A stretch of DNA of 64,000 nucleotides from Phoenix dactylifera (Eukaryota > Streptophyta > Magnoliopsida > Arecales > Arecaceae). The notes below the pieces were generated by a model, which was not told the origin of the DNA, made no database searches, and saw only the letters and a program-made list of their open reading frames with translations. The stretch spans positions 303,036 to 367,035 of the forward strand of contig NW_024067928.1 of assembly GCF_009389715.1 (NCBI RefSeq), written 5' to 3'. Below are positions 11,601 through 24,000 of the stretch, piece after piece (the first letter of the stretch is position 1; each line of letters starts with the position of its first letter). A program made the position numbers and the translations under genes.

Positions 11601-13330
11601 ATCAGAGGCCGAGCTTTGGTGATTCCGGTGGTGGAACTCAAAGGAGGAGGGGGATTAAATAGGCGAAGTCCCCGAGTTCTAGATGAACTCATATTTGCCC
11701 TAGGAGTCTCCGATTTCTGCCAGAATCGGAGGAGGAAGAAGACTCCTATCTGCTTGCATCGTGCCACAGGGCACGGGAGCCTTAGGTCTGGCCACTTCGG
11801 GCCGGCCCACAAGCCCAAGTCAAGTGCGAGTCGGTCAATGGATAGGGCCCTCATAGAGCAATTCTTCTTAGACTTACATGGCATTGATATCAATATTTGA
11901 GGAACTATAACATGTGCTGAGAAATGGAATTTGTGTCAAAAAGCAAACAACATTATGTAACGATTATTTATCATTTCATGAATACACTTTTAAAAGGAGA
12001 AGCTAATCAACTTTGCTCAAAAGCTGGTGTTATGCATACCTCCTATGGTTCTGATAGAAGTTATCAAGTTGATAGTACACATAAATAGGCTGATCCATAT
12101 TCTTGAGAACCTGCAAGAAACAGCAGTTTCTTGTTCACAGCATTCTAATCATTGAAGAACTAATTTTTTCATTAGATACCCTCTATACTCTGACCTTATA
12201 AATAAATAGAAAAACAAAAAGTCACAGCTATGAACTAGTCACACTACAAATTTCATATATTTAAGAGATCTCACTACCTTAAGAGTTCTGGTACAGGTCT
12301 TATCGGTTGCTGCATTCTGCATGTATGCAACCTTATCATTAGTCATGTTCTGTGGTATGCATGCACTGTCATACCAATCAACAATTTCCACAACCTATTT
12401 AAGGAAAGAAGCATATACACATTAATGATAATGTTGCCACTTGGAGGTCAAACAGCTAAAACAAAATTAATTCAGCATACATCATGGGAAGCCATAAGCG
12501 AAATAACGCCAATGGGGACAAAAATGATGCCGACAAGTGTAAATACCGAGATCACCTACAGAAAGATAGTGCAGCAGCTGTCAGTTAGGTCTGTCCAATC
12601 CATAAGCTACATTTAATACCAATAACTTGTCCGAAAGTCATGAGGCTGTGAGGCCATCAGAACTAACCCATTGGGGAGTAAGGATCGGTTTGCAAGCTGG
12701 GAGTTCTTGCTGAGTAAATTTCGAATCTGAGCATGCAAGAAAACGAACAACAATTATAAGTTACTGTTGCAAATCAGGAATCGTTTGTAGCATTCTCATC
12801 AATAATCAATTGTTCTAGTACATGGATTAAACCAGGTTATCAAAAAAATCAAATTCTTTCAAGTCGAAGGATCAAATCAGCCTCACTAGCAGCAAAGGAA
12901 GAGGAGTTGAGCAAGTCATTTGATGCAATCAGCAAATTTCAAGAGATCCACAAAAACCAAAGAGTGTTGTAATAATCTACCTAACCAAACCATTTGAAAC
13001 AAAAAAGGGAGCTTCTTTGGCATAATCTTCATCCTCAAAACTAGGATACGAGAAAATCTCAACAACAGAATAAAAGGCAAGAAAAAAGCCCAAAAAAGTG
13101 ATAATTATGGATCAAAAGTATCTATAGTGAGATCTCGAGAAAAACCTACCGAAAATAAAGGGCTCAAAACCAAAATAATCATAAAATTTCTTCCAAAGAA
13201 CAGCCGAAAAAAGAGATTTTGACGAGAGATTACACTTGGGCCTCTTGGAATTCCTCCTGGGCGCCGACCCTTCCCCCGATCCCGATCCCGAGCTCGACCC
13301 GGCCGCAGAAGCCCCCAAATTATTCATCAT
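5624..13330 (-). CDS. ALIS: ALA-interacting subunit (CDC50/LEM3 family), P4-ATPase beta subunit
   Basis: Beta subunit needed for ER exit and activity of P4-type flippases (ALA proteins), which move phospholipids to the cytosolic leaflet. The eight exons are 13330-13234, 12726-12668, 12555-12481, 12394-12278, 12110-12040, 9668-9368, 8986-8697 and 5678-5624. All junctions are GT-AG and in phase, giving 1065 nt and 354 residues, the usual family length. Visible landmarks are a Ser/Gly-rich cytosolic N terminus, the family motif [18 protein letters not shown], a first membrane helix at about residues 53-75, a lumenal domain with NMT, NDT and NDS glycosylation sequons and several Cys, the motif [19 protein letters not shown], a second helix at about 308-334, and the C-terminal [11 protein letters not shown]. 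The start is the first of two tandem ATGs. The last exon is only 55 nt, after a 3.0 kb intron. The family is certain; the paralogue number is not. Confidence 0.93.
5679..8696 (-). other. Intron 7 of the ALIS gene (3.0 kb)
   Basis: AT-rich intron between the long penultimate exon and the 55 nt last exon. Donor AG|GTGAGT is at 8697/8696 and acceptor TTTTGCAG at 5679. No second gene or clear transposon end was found inside it. Confidence 0.75.
9859..11912 (+). mobile_element. LTR-like insertion (TGTCACGCC...ATAACA) in ALIS intron 5
   Basis: This block fills most of the 2371 bp intron between exons 5 and 6. It begins TGTCACGCCCCAG and can be ended at ATAACA, giving TG...CA termini. Its G+C content and wording differ from the surrounding intron, especially in the GC-rich part at 11300-11860. 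Sequences starting with the same word occur at 46698 (TGTCATGCCCCC) and 63953 (TGTCACGCCCCC), which supports a repeat family. The 5 bp flanks (GAGTA on the left, TGTGC on the right) do not match, so the right end is tentative. A solo LTR or a nonautonomous LTR element is the likeliest reading. Open frames at 11288-11900 on both strands look non-functional. Confidence 0.5.
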
Positions 13331-13632
13331 GCCACCACACTAAAACAAACCTCCACAAGAGGCAGAAAAAGAAGAGGAAAAACCCCCAAATCCTTCTATA
13401 AACCTCTCTGTTTTATCTTAAACTAGCCTCTCTATCTCCCTCTCGTTTAACTGTGTGGAAAGAGTAGAAAAGAGAAAAGGGGAGAGAGAGAAGAGACGGC
13501 CGATGGACCGGAAGGTCAACCTACCGGGTCGGAGCCGAGCGACGGAGAGACGGGCGGTCAACGTATGGGGTGGAAACAATGACGTGGTTCGAAAGGCACC
13601 AGGTCCAACGAGATGGACGTTTTTTTTCCCTC

Positions 13633-13761
13633 TTAATTAAAAAATATACATATAAAATAAATATTTATAAGGATAGATATGTATATACGATATTGCATGT
13701 GTATTGCTTTTTTTTATATCTATCCTTATAAATATTTATTTATATGTATATTTTTTAATTA
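13633..13761. repeat. AT-rich inverted repeat (hairpin), about 300 bp upstream of the ALIS start
   Basis: The left arm 13633-13680 and right arm 13716-13761 are nearly perfect reverse complements (core words AAATATTTATAAGGATAGATAT and ATATCTATCCTTATAAATATTT), separated by about 35 bp. It appears to be part of a MITE-like repeat that continues to about 13935. Confidence 0.85.
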
Positions 13762-14618
13762 TATATATAAATTAATACTATCTAATGCCATTAAAAATAA
13801 ATAATTTAAAATTAAAATAATTTTAAAAAATATGTACGAATAGACATGCAAAAAGAAAATTTTATAAAATTATACATATTTATAGTAATTTTGCGAGAGT
13901 ACTAATGCAGTTTCATATATTTAGAAAAATATATATTCTAGAAAAATTAAAAAATAATCAAAATTCTGCTGAGATTTACGAATATTTTTATGACTATGTT
14001 GAATCGACGAGTCAAAAAAAGACCAAGTAATATTGTCATTTTTCTTCATTTAAGATTTTAACTCATTCAAGTTGGAATATTGGATGATCATTTTGGTAGT
14101 TATATTCTCCCATTTGATTTTGATTTAATTAACATTGTAGATATAATGATATCTATATATTCTTCAATATTTTTAGGTTATTAAAGCATATTGAATTTAA
14201 ATTAATTATAGATGTTAGATCGATAAACAACTTTTTGTGATTTATAAATGGTGTGTTCTTTGATTGTTAAGCGAGAATCTCACCAAGACATCGTGATTTC
14301 TTCTATAAGAATTGTCATCAACATGGGATCATACGGCATGATAATACTAAATTTTTTTTGCTCTTCTCAATTAAGAATAACTAAATTATTTTCTGTAGAA
14401 TTGATTTACATCATTTGAGTATATGCCCTAAGATCGATGTTAGCATGCCGCATAGTTCCATGTTGATATCAATTCTAATGGAATAAATCATAATGCCTTC
14501 ATGAAATTCTTGTCTCAACAAACAAATAACAACTCAACATTTATAAATCACTAAAAAATATTTTAATGATCTAAACATCTATAATTAATTTAAATTTTAC
14601 ATGCTTTAATCTTTTAAA

Positions 14619-14623
<5 letters not shown>

Positions 14624-14664
<41 letters not shown>
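14624..14664. repeat. (TA)n microsatellite
   Basis: About 20 uninterrupted TA units. Confidence 0.95.
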
Positions 14665-14666
<2 letters not shown>

Positions 14667-14937
14667 TAGACTCAACAATGATAATTATATCAAAATTCAA
14701 TAGAGAATAGTATTATCAAAATGATCACCTAATATATCAACTTGACCGAGTTATGATCTTAAACAAAGAAAATTGACAACATGACTTTGCATTTTTTTGA
14801 TTTGTGGATCTAACTGAATCATGAAAAAACAAATAAAATTGACTGCATGACTTAGCATTTTTTTTTGACTTGTCGATCCAACCGAATTATGAAAGATTCG
14901 GCAAGTGTCAATCAAGTGTTGACATTTTTTAATAATT

Positions 14938-15238
14938 TTTTTGAGTGTATACCCTCCTAAATATACGAAATTGTATGAATACTATCGCAAAGTTGCTATT
15001 TGCATGCATCCTCTTATAAATTTTCTTATAGGTCTACATGTAAGAGTATTTTAGTCATTTTAATTTTAGACTATTTGTTTTTTTAACGACGTTAGATGGT
15101 ATCGATATATATTAAAAAATAAATAAAGGTGTAAATACAAAAAAATATTTTATGAGGATATACATGCAAATAGCATCTTTATGAAAATATTTATATAATT
15201 TTGTATATTTACGAGAGTATACATGAAAAAAAAAAATC
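14938..15238. mobile_element. MITE-like element with long terminal inverted repeats (copy 2 of a family)
   Basis: The first roughly 90 bp (GTGTATACCCTCCTAAATATAC ..., then TTGCTATTTGCATG) match the reverse complement of the last roughly 90 bp (CATGTATACTCTCGTAAATATAC ..., then ATGCTATTTGCATG). The centre carries ACGTTAGATGGTATCG, a word also found in the copy at 28.06-28.49 kb (GCGTTAGATGACATGG) and, inverted, near 13780. There is no coding capacity. The superfamily was not determined because no target-site duplication could be fixed. Confidence 0.65.
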
Positions 15239-15541
15239 TCAAAAAATATATCATATATTGATAGAGAGAATTGATTAGTCTAAGGCCACCGGATCACCGA
15301 AGTTGATGGGATGCAACGAGGAAACGGGGTGTTCTTATATGTTACTGTTGATTTTGTTTTCTGTGCTTCTTCTTGCTAGGGAAAACTTTGTTTCATAAAG
15401 TATTAGAAAACAGAGTTTGTTTCTTTGGTTTTTCAAGTATCAAGCTCGAGTCTGGATTAAGGTAACGACTCCTTTGGACTCCTAGCGGCTGCTTTGTCCT
15501 AGACCAATACAGGTTGAGCCTTCAATAAGGGCCACATATAT

Positions 15542-15547
<6 letters not shown>

Positions 15548-15593
<46 letters not shown>
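15548..15593. repeat. (AAT)n microsatellite
   Basis: About 15 uninterrupted AAT/TAA units. Confidence 0.95.
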
Positions 15594-16599
15594 TTATTAT
15601 ATAAATTTAGTAAATGTATTTAGTTTTTGATTTTTTTTTTAATTTGCCTGGCGACATTATAAAACCTGAATTAAATTTAATGAGATGTATTAATTAAAAG
15701 AGGCAATAGTTTGGTAGGGAGAAGAGACCGTTACTGAAAAATATAACAGGTATCAAATGCAAAAGCAGCATTAATGTAGATTAAGGTTTTAGCTTCCAAT
15801 TATAGTATTTAAATGCAAGAATACTTGCAATTGTATTTGCTTATACTAATTAGAATTTTTATTTTTTTTTTTGCAAAGGAAGAAGCATTTTGATAGAATG
15901 TAAAGTTTGTGGCAGCATTTGGGATTAAAGCTGATCATGGGTGGAGGCTTAAGCATAGAAAATATCAAATTTTATATAGGCCCAGCCCGAAGCCCAATAA
16001 AAATGAATAGCGTTTAATCCAGAGGCCCAGCCTATGATCAGCTCTATTTGGGATGTATGTCGCACACACGGTTAAAATATGGATGGCCTTCTCGGAAGTT
16101 AGCTTTCTCTTGTGTTTGGCACAAATCATGGTAAAAGATGGTTGACATCAAAATAATGGACATTCATGCAAATAGATTAGCTTGCTGCTTCGAGTTTTAT
16201 TTGCAGATTATAATTTCCAAAGATAATCAGAACAATAATTTGCCTTTGGTGATCCAGGATTCAACCTGAGATCAGATGGTCATGGAGCTCATTCCTGCCC
16301 TTGACCCATGGCAAGACCTCCTAAAAATTCTAATTTTCAGACCAGTCTATCTAAGGATCTTTCGGGCCATCAAACACTGAGGATGGGCAGACCCACTCAA
16401 ACTTCTCACTTGAAAAATTCCAATCACCTTACATCATGTGGTTGAATATGAAACACTAAGCATAGTTTCATATTCAATTACCCTCGACGACAAGTATTGT
16501 GATTTACACCAATCACCTTACATCATGTGGCAGAACTTTTTTCTGTGTCCATAAAGCAAAAGCTTCCAAACATTGCTCAAAAAACAGATATGTGCAATG

Positions 16600-17130
16600 C
16601 ACGAGGTACACTTTTTACTTTTTTTAATTATTTTTCAAATATAATATAATAATATAATAAATTATAATAAATAAAAAGTTTCGGTAGTTAAGTTTTTATT
16701 GCGTATTAAAAAATAAACTTTAACAATTAGTAAACAGAAATTCTATCATTAATACTAGCGTCTATATGAGTGGAGTCCTACACAAGCTAAGTCTTTATAG
16801 AGAAGCTCTTATTATTACCATTGGCATTATGAATACCGACACTATGTAATGTATGAGATATGATTTTTACTTCCTATTCCAGTTATTTTTAAAATGAAAT
16901 ATAGTAATTGCAATAGCCAAATTTTGGTTGCACATTAAGTAATGAATTTAATGATGGCCAAGAAGAAACTTACACCATTAATACCAAATTAGTAATACCA
17001 GTCTTGTGTGATGCATTTGGTACAGTTTCTTTTTCTTTTTTTCTAATTATTCTTAAAATACAATATAACAATTAAATAAATCATAATAAATATAAAGTTT
17101 CAAACTTTATTAACATCTATTGAACATTGG
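16600..17130. repeat. Diverged direct repeats, about 200 bp period
   Basis: Related segments occur at about 16608-16745, 16858-16960 and 17008-17160. Each has a GGTACA- or TTTTTACTT-like start, a T-rich run, ATAATATAAT words and then AAAGTTT.. followed by a run starting TTAATAAA or similar. The similarity is partial, so this is a decayed tandem array or several copies of one repeat. Confidence 0.4.
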
Positions 17131-17199
17131 ATAATAAATTTTAATTAAGAAAAGATATGTTCCGCATTGTAAAACAAATACATAGGAGGCTGATAATGG

Positions 17200-17676
17200 G
17201 CGAGTAGGGTTGGATGCGGACCAGGTTAAAAATTTACCTATCCAAGGCTATTTATTAAATAGATTAATTGTGTAGATCTAAAATTGACCTATTTATTAAA
17301 CTAGTAATTTAACCCAATCTATATAGCCTATTAACTAAACGGGTCGAATCAGGTTAAATAGGTGAAATAGGCTAGGTAAATTTTTAACGAGTTAACGATC
17401 TAAAAAGATTAAGCAGGTAGTACTAAACAGGATGGAAATGAATTACATAGGTTTTAAATGGATTAAATGAGTCGTGAATGAGTTAAATAGATCAGGCCAT
17501 GACATTCACTCAGGTCAAAATGGATTAAACAAGTTAAAAGTCTAAATCTGAATCAGACAAATTAAATAAATGGACATAGATCCATTTATGAAGCGAACCA
17601 TATTTTACACCAAACCTGCACTTGCTTAAAGCATGTCGGTTGTGAGCTGGATTTGTCACCTCTAGTTGGAATTCTC
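17200..17676. mobile_element. hAT-like nonautonomous repeat, GGTTAAAT-rich
   Basis: The segment is dense in GGTTAAATAGG / GGATTAAATGAG words, begins near GTAGGGTTGGATGCGG and ends at TTTGTCACCTCTA (17676). Its terminal word, read inverted (TAGAGGTGACAA), resembles termini of many plant hAT-type MITEs. A related copy lies at about 20190-20640. The exact ends and TSD are not certain. Confidence 0.45.
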
Positions 17677-17803
17677 CATCCATGACTGAACCAGTTTGGT
17701 ATCGTTTCAGAGTTCTCAAGCATAGTGAGGAGCTTCCATTTTGCTTGTTGATTAAAAAAGAAAATGGAAAACCTCCTTCCTCTGGATGCACCTCGCTCAT
17801 CTC

Positions 17804-17880
<77 letters not shown>
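17804..17880. repeat. Compound (AC)n(AG)n microsatellite
   Basis: (AC)n at 17804-17836 runs directly into (AG)n to 17880. Open frames with Thr-His or Val-Cys runs over it are artefacts. Confidence 0.95.
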
Positions 17881-17882
<2 letters not shown>

Positions 17883-20189
17883 GGTTAACATTTGCTAGGC
17901 TTGGGGGAATGAAAGAGGAAGAGAAGTAGGTGGATGCAAACGTAGGGATGACCAGATGTGGGGGGAACTTGTGTGGACTGGGTTTAAGACAGGAGAAGTA
18001 GAGGTTGGTGGAGAGTTGAGATTTAGATATGAGATAATTGATTAACTTAACCCTAATAATAATGACTCTAATGCAATGATCTCATCCTTCACATTGAGGA
18101 ATCTATGTTTCGGTTATGGAGATCGTAAGGGATGTGGGTTCAATGAACCATAGCATACTGAATCCTACCAAGCCTTCTTAACTTAGAAAGAAGAGGGTTC
18201 GAGTTGTATCGCTCCTGCAAAAGAATGATTGATCTTCTTTCGTCACGTCGACTATTGGATCACAGCTTACACATATTTTAAAGCACTTCATTTTTTTTAT
18301 CAGCCTTCATAAACTTCAAAGCGGCTATTATGCGATCCAATGGTTGATATTGTGAAAGAAAGTAAATCATTCATTCGCACGAAGAAAAATACAACTTGAA
18401 GCCTTGGTTTTCTCACATTCTCCTCGTAAAATAATAATTATAATAAAATAAAAGTGGCAGGTGAGAAGGGGAAGAAGGCCTATTACTTTCCTTTTATTAG
18501 TTACTTTTTCAAGAGAATCCAAGCTCTCCATTCTCTTTTCTTGGTAAATAGAACTCTCTGTCTGCCAAGTTAAGAAAGCTCTGAAGAGCTTGAACATTAT
18601 GTTACCTTATGGGTGGCAGGATTTGGTGGATTCGATCTCATTTCTTAGCTCTACTATATGCTGAATTTATGGACCAATTTAATGACTTCATTTGTTATTT
18701 TTTCTTTACATTCTTAAACCAATGGATGGAGGCTCATGTGATTGAGATCAGTGAGCAATAAAGAGGGTTATTTTTGGTTCTTGGATTGACCCCAATCCAA
18801 ATGCCCCCCTAGACTATATTTGGCCACGAGTTGAAGAAGAGTTAAATAGAAAAAGTTCCTTTAAACTTTTTATTCCTATTAAACCTTTAAAAAACTAGAA
18901 AATTAACCAATTTATTCCGAGGGCAAAAAATAATTTAGAAAACTTATAGAGGCTTTTGTTCCATCGAACCAAGAGTAAAGTATTCCACCCAATATGTTGG
19001 AGTAGTTTATTATAGCATACAGTGGATTAGGACTAACTCAGCCTATCTACTCCAGATTGCTAACTTATTTTGCAACTGAATATAACCCTAATGGCTCCTT
19101 ACTGAAACCTCCATTGAGTGTGCCTCGTCCTCACTGTATAGCCAAGTCATCTGCTTTTTACTATTTTTCTGAAACTTTACAGCATCCACTAAATCAGTTG
19201 ATCTTGACTACTTTGTTGCTGCTGAAAACTTTTACTCTTCCAATTTCTAGACATTTATCGGCTTACATCTTGTGATGCTTACAGCATGAAAAATCTCACT
19301 ATGTCTTGCTTAAAGTAATCTTATAAAGTAGACAAAAACATGAGCCTCCATCCATTGATTTCATGCAACCATACGTAGTATGCTCTGGAACTTAAATATT
19401 TACAAATACAAAGGCTTATATGGCCAGCGGATGGCATCATTATTGATTGGAAAGGCATTCCTTAGAACTCTACAAAAGCAAGAATATTTAGAAATATGAT
19501 GAGAATTTTGGTTGATCAGTGAATGTGTCACTGTTTGTCAAAGTAGATGGAACGAGTTCTATTCTAAGCTACATGGCTCAAATTTCTTGGCAATAAAAAA
19601 AAAAATCAATGCATGGCTTCATATTTGAATGGCCAATTCACACGAGGATTCAAAAGCACTTACAATATGGGTACACTTGCAATTTCTTTTAGAATATCAA
19701 AAACGAAGCATGATAAAACAAGCTTGCTTTATCAATCTTGTAGAATAAAGTTTGTAATAGGTGCACAATTATTTATATTGCCTAAGACATTGTGCTTACT
19801 CATAAGAACTATATCTTGGTGAATTAGCATGAGATTTATAATCTTTGTTAGTAGATTAGCCATTTTAACCAACTTGTTTAGATGGACGATGTTTTGTTGA
19901 TGGCATTGTTGTGATCACATACCATCCAAGAATCCATTACCAGAGCAGCCGACCATATATCTATTTTAACGGCTAGCTTGGTCACCTGGGTGTATTGGCT
20001 TATTCATATCAACCATACAATCAGCTAGGTGGATACTAACAAACTATTGCAATGTGAGACTATGGAGTGACACACTAAATTTAAAGATTTATGCTGAATT
20101 TAAATATTAAAACTGAAACTTAGGTTGATGAAGAGCCTGACACTTAATTATATTGAAATATCTGTCACATTCATCTTCATTTTACAAGT

Positions 20190-20640
20190 GGCAATCAGGT
20201 TAGATCGATTCAAATACGGATCAAATCAAACAGAATAGATAATCCAATCCAACCTGTTTATTAAATAGATAATCCAACCTGACTTGCATATCCTGTTTAC
20301 CAAATAGAATAAATCAAGTTAAATGAGTTAACCAGGTAAAGTAGATCTTAACAAATTACTTGTGTTTTAAAGGGTTAAATAGGTTAAATGAGATAGAAAC
20401 AAGTTAAAATGAGTCTTAAACATGCTAAATGGATTGGGTCACAACTTGATCTAATTATTAAATAGGTTAAAATGAATTAAGCAGATCAAAAGATCTAAAC
20501 CCAAACCCAGTCCATTTAATAATTGAGTTTAGATAGGTGGACTTGTTTATGAACCAAATCTGTTTATGAACCAAATCTATTTCTACCAGATCCGCAAATG
20601 CTTAGAGTAAGTCAATTGCGGGTTGGGTTGCTCCACTCAA
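20190..20640. mobile_element. Second copy of the GGTTAAAT-rich repeat
   Basis: It shares with 17200-17676 the words GGTTAAATAGGTTAAATGAG, AACCCA(A/G)TCCATTTA, TTTATGAACCAAATC and the closing GTCAATTGCGGGTTGGGTTG. It begins near GTGGCAATCAGGTTAG. Strongly diverged. Confidence 0.45.
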
Positions 20641-21043
20641 AATTAACATCGAATTGGCGGTTCTCTAAAAAAATTAGTTCCCACAAAATAAAATATACAT
20701 CATCTTCTCTGTAGATTTCATGATCAAACACCCCAAAGCACTGGAGAATCACAACTCTTGTCCTAATGTCTCACATAAATGAGCTTTAATTTGACACTGA
20801 ATAATGAGGACTAGATTGCAAACCCATACAATAGGTCAGATGGTGTGATTATAATTCAATGCCAATAATACCTCCAAATACTAGCGGCACTAAGGTTTTA
20901 GCATACTAGATGAGAAAAGAAGGGTGATTAAATTGAGAAATGATCCCTGAAACTAACAATCTGGAATTAAAACCCAATACAGACCTTCAACATTTGAACA
21001 CGACGATTCATGTTTAAAATAAAAAAAATCAACGATGATGTAA

Positions 21044-24000
21044 TTATTTATTGCGCTTAACAGCACGCCTTCCTTGGCCTTTCTTCGGTGGACCCTTTCC
21101 ACGACGCTTCAACATTTCAAGTTTAGCCAACCGCCTGTAATGAAAAAAATACCCATTCATATCTAAGCTAATGATGTTGACTAAATTTATTACGAATGCA
21201 ATTTCAACCATGTTAAGCATTTTCAGGACTATAATGCTTCTAGGAAGATGCATCTGATGACAAGTCTCAAATATTCTAATTATGTACAGCACCATCTCCA
21301 GATTTTCTGAGAAACAAACATTTTAAATTAAAAAAGAAAAAAAAGAAATATTGACAAAGTCTGCCACATAACAAATCACAGTTTTGTTAGTTATTATACA
21401 AATCAAAGCGGCTCAAAGTTTCATTCATATACAAATCATTGAAATATTATACAAATCAAACCAAAGGTTTTGGTTATGTTTCTACTACATTTTGTTTGTT
21501 ATCTTATCGACATGCTTATTGGCCCTACTTGCCAAATAAGCAAGTAAACTACAAACCCAACATAACAAAGTTTCTTTTCTTTTTCTTTTCATTTCTTTTT
21601 TCAAACTATGATGGGGACAATTTGATCTTTTCTTTAAGAATGATGCAAAAACTACCTAAGAACACTTGGGTCAGCTTTCTCTAGATCTAATCCACAGATT
21701 CCATATGGAGGAGGGGTACCACCACAGGACTATACCCAGCTTGCAGGCTGCATAACAAAGTTACTAACTAAATAGTTGCATAACGCTCAACAATCACATA
21801 TAGAGATGGTAACATTTTCCTCTTAAATCATGCAGGTGCGGTCAGGATATCCTTATTGACAGTCTGATATGAACTTCAGCAATGGCTAAAATAACAAGTG
21901 CCTAAGGTAAGAATAACTACATATCATGTTCCTTAATTTATTCAGGAACTTGCGGGTTCAACCTGATGGAATTTCCATTGCAAATGCTATGTAGTATGGC
22001 TTGATATTTTGGCGAACAAAAAGTGAATATTTCTGAAATTTTCAGTCTATGCTCAAAATGCCTCAAAGATATCATTAAACTATAAAAGTACTAGTTGATT
22101 TTTTTTTTTTTTTTTTGGCTGAAAACGGGTTCTCATACAGTACGTGTACGAATACACCCAATAAAGTCAAAAAACACTAGCTCACGGAGAGCCAGTGGCA
22201 ACTCTCCCTCCCCCAACCAAAAGGTGTACCCTGAATGAAAGTACTAGTTGATTTCAACATCTGATTATTTCAAGAAAACTAAAATTTTTTAAGCCTGTAT
22301 GATTTTGAACAATGAAATGAAACTACTCAAATATATGGATTGTGAACAAGTTGAAATGCCCTAGTTTCAGCTCATTCAAGGACAAGAGATATTGAATAAA
22401 TTTCTGTCCGCAAGCAACTATGACTGTCTGACCTTCTCAAGTAAATGTCAGCCCTTAAAACTATATCAAGCAGTTATGGCGTTTGATCTTATCAAGTAAA
22501 TTTCAGCCCTTAAAACAGTATCAAGCAGTTATGGCTGTTTGATCTTATTAAGTACATCTCAGCCCTTTAGATTATATCACCTACCACACATATAATCTCC
22601 CAATTACATATGTTTCCACTCATAATCAATTTTATTATGTTAATAATCCTCTCATCTGAATTACATCCTCAGCCACTAAGAGTCCAAAAACTCCTCTTCT
22701 GCTCCCACTTAAGAGCTATGCGCACCCCACGTTAAGACGCAATCGCAACTATATAGAGTACCAGATATTATGGATGTTGTAGTTTGAATCCTTGTAAATT
22801 TATTTCCATACTTATCCTACATTTAAGATGCAATCACAACTCATGTCCTTTGTTTTCTCCTGATCAAATTCTTCACACATAATCATGTGAGGAATCAACC
22901 AAAAGAAGTCGGATACTCCAGGCACCCATCTATCCCAAGTCAATCACTATCATCCGCTTACACATGGATGGACAACAGCAATACAATGTGAGCATAGAGA
23001 ACAAGTGTTTGTGACTGCCTAGAATTTTCAAATTATTTACCAACGTTTACTTTGGAAAATGAATGCAAAATGGCATCCAATATATCAATATATAACATTA
23101 CTGATTATTTTGCATAAAACAGATCTACATTTGCCTGTTTTGGATGGGACGACTATTTTTAAATTTTTTAATAATCATCTTCCTAATCCTAACTTGCTGC
23201 TCCAAGTTAGACAATTTAAAAGATCTTTACAAGAAGTTATTGATGGAGGCACATATCAATTTAAAGATCTCCTCAATTATTATTTTTTTAAACTAATACA
23301 AAATATCAATTTATTTTTTAAATATTAAATAATGATCAGTTATATTTGTTATTATATTTTTCTTTCAGTATGTGCATTGGCACATACACATTATTTAGTA
23401 TTTTTAAAAATATGAAAATTCTGCTCCATGATCTTAGTTCCATAAACACCAAATCTTCTTACTTTAGAAACTAAAATAAAAAGAAAATGCTAAAATGTTT
23501 GCTAATTTTACATGATTGGGCTTACTAGAAATAAAATTCTAAAAACCATAAAGTCCAGTAAATTATAGAAGATGAAAATAACAGGATTAAGTTGGATCTT
23601 ATGATCCAAAGGATTAGATGATGCATAATTTACATATAAATCTTATGATCCTACTCGAGCCTATCCAGATTGTCTAGTGTGGTTTTGATCTGGATAGTAA
23701 GCATAAAATAGATGAGGGTTGGTCCAGACAAGAGGATATAGAGAAGGTTGCTCGTGGATCTTAAGAAAGATAACAAAGGTTGCTTGTGCTATGAGCCTAA
23801 ATGATATGGAAAGCCTGAAATAAGCAAATCATTGTAGGTCACACTTAACACCCAAATATGGCTGCAGGAATATTGGTCTTAGCAAATGAATACTTGGATC
23901 AGATGAAAACTTCACTTCCAGTTCTTCATGAAAACTTGGTTAACCGGAACATTACGTTATCATCAAAGATCTCTTCTCACCTTCTATTAGTTAAATAAGT

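Larger units (their letters stand above)
13762..21043. other. Gene-free intergenic region with repeats
   Basis: No exon is supported between the ALIS promoter and the end of mS33. The region holds a MITE-like element (14938-15238), TA, AAT, AC and AG microsatellites, two related low-copy repeats (17200-17676 and 20190-20640) and diverged direct repeats around 16600-17130. All open frames of 60-100 codons here lie in repeats or have no protein-like composition. Confidence 0.6.

Noticed and set aside
11373-11900. 175- and 109-codon frames in ALIS intron 5
   Set aside because: They lie inside the LTR-like insertion, with overlapping frames on both strands and no recognisable domain.
17804-17880. 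CRISPR-like or satellite array
   Set aside because: Simple dinucleotide microsatellite; no repeat-spacer structure anywhere in the window.
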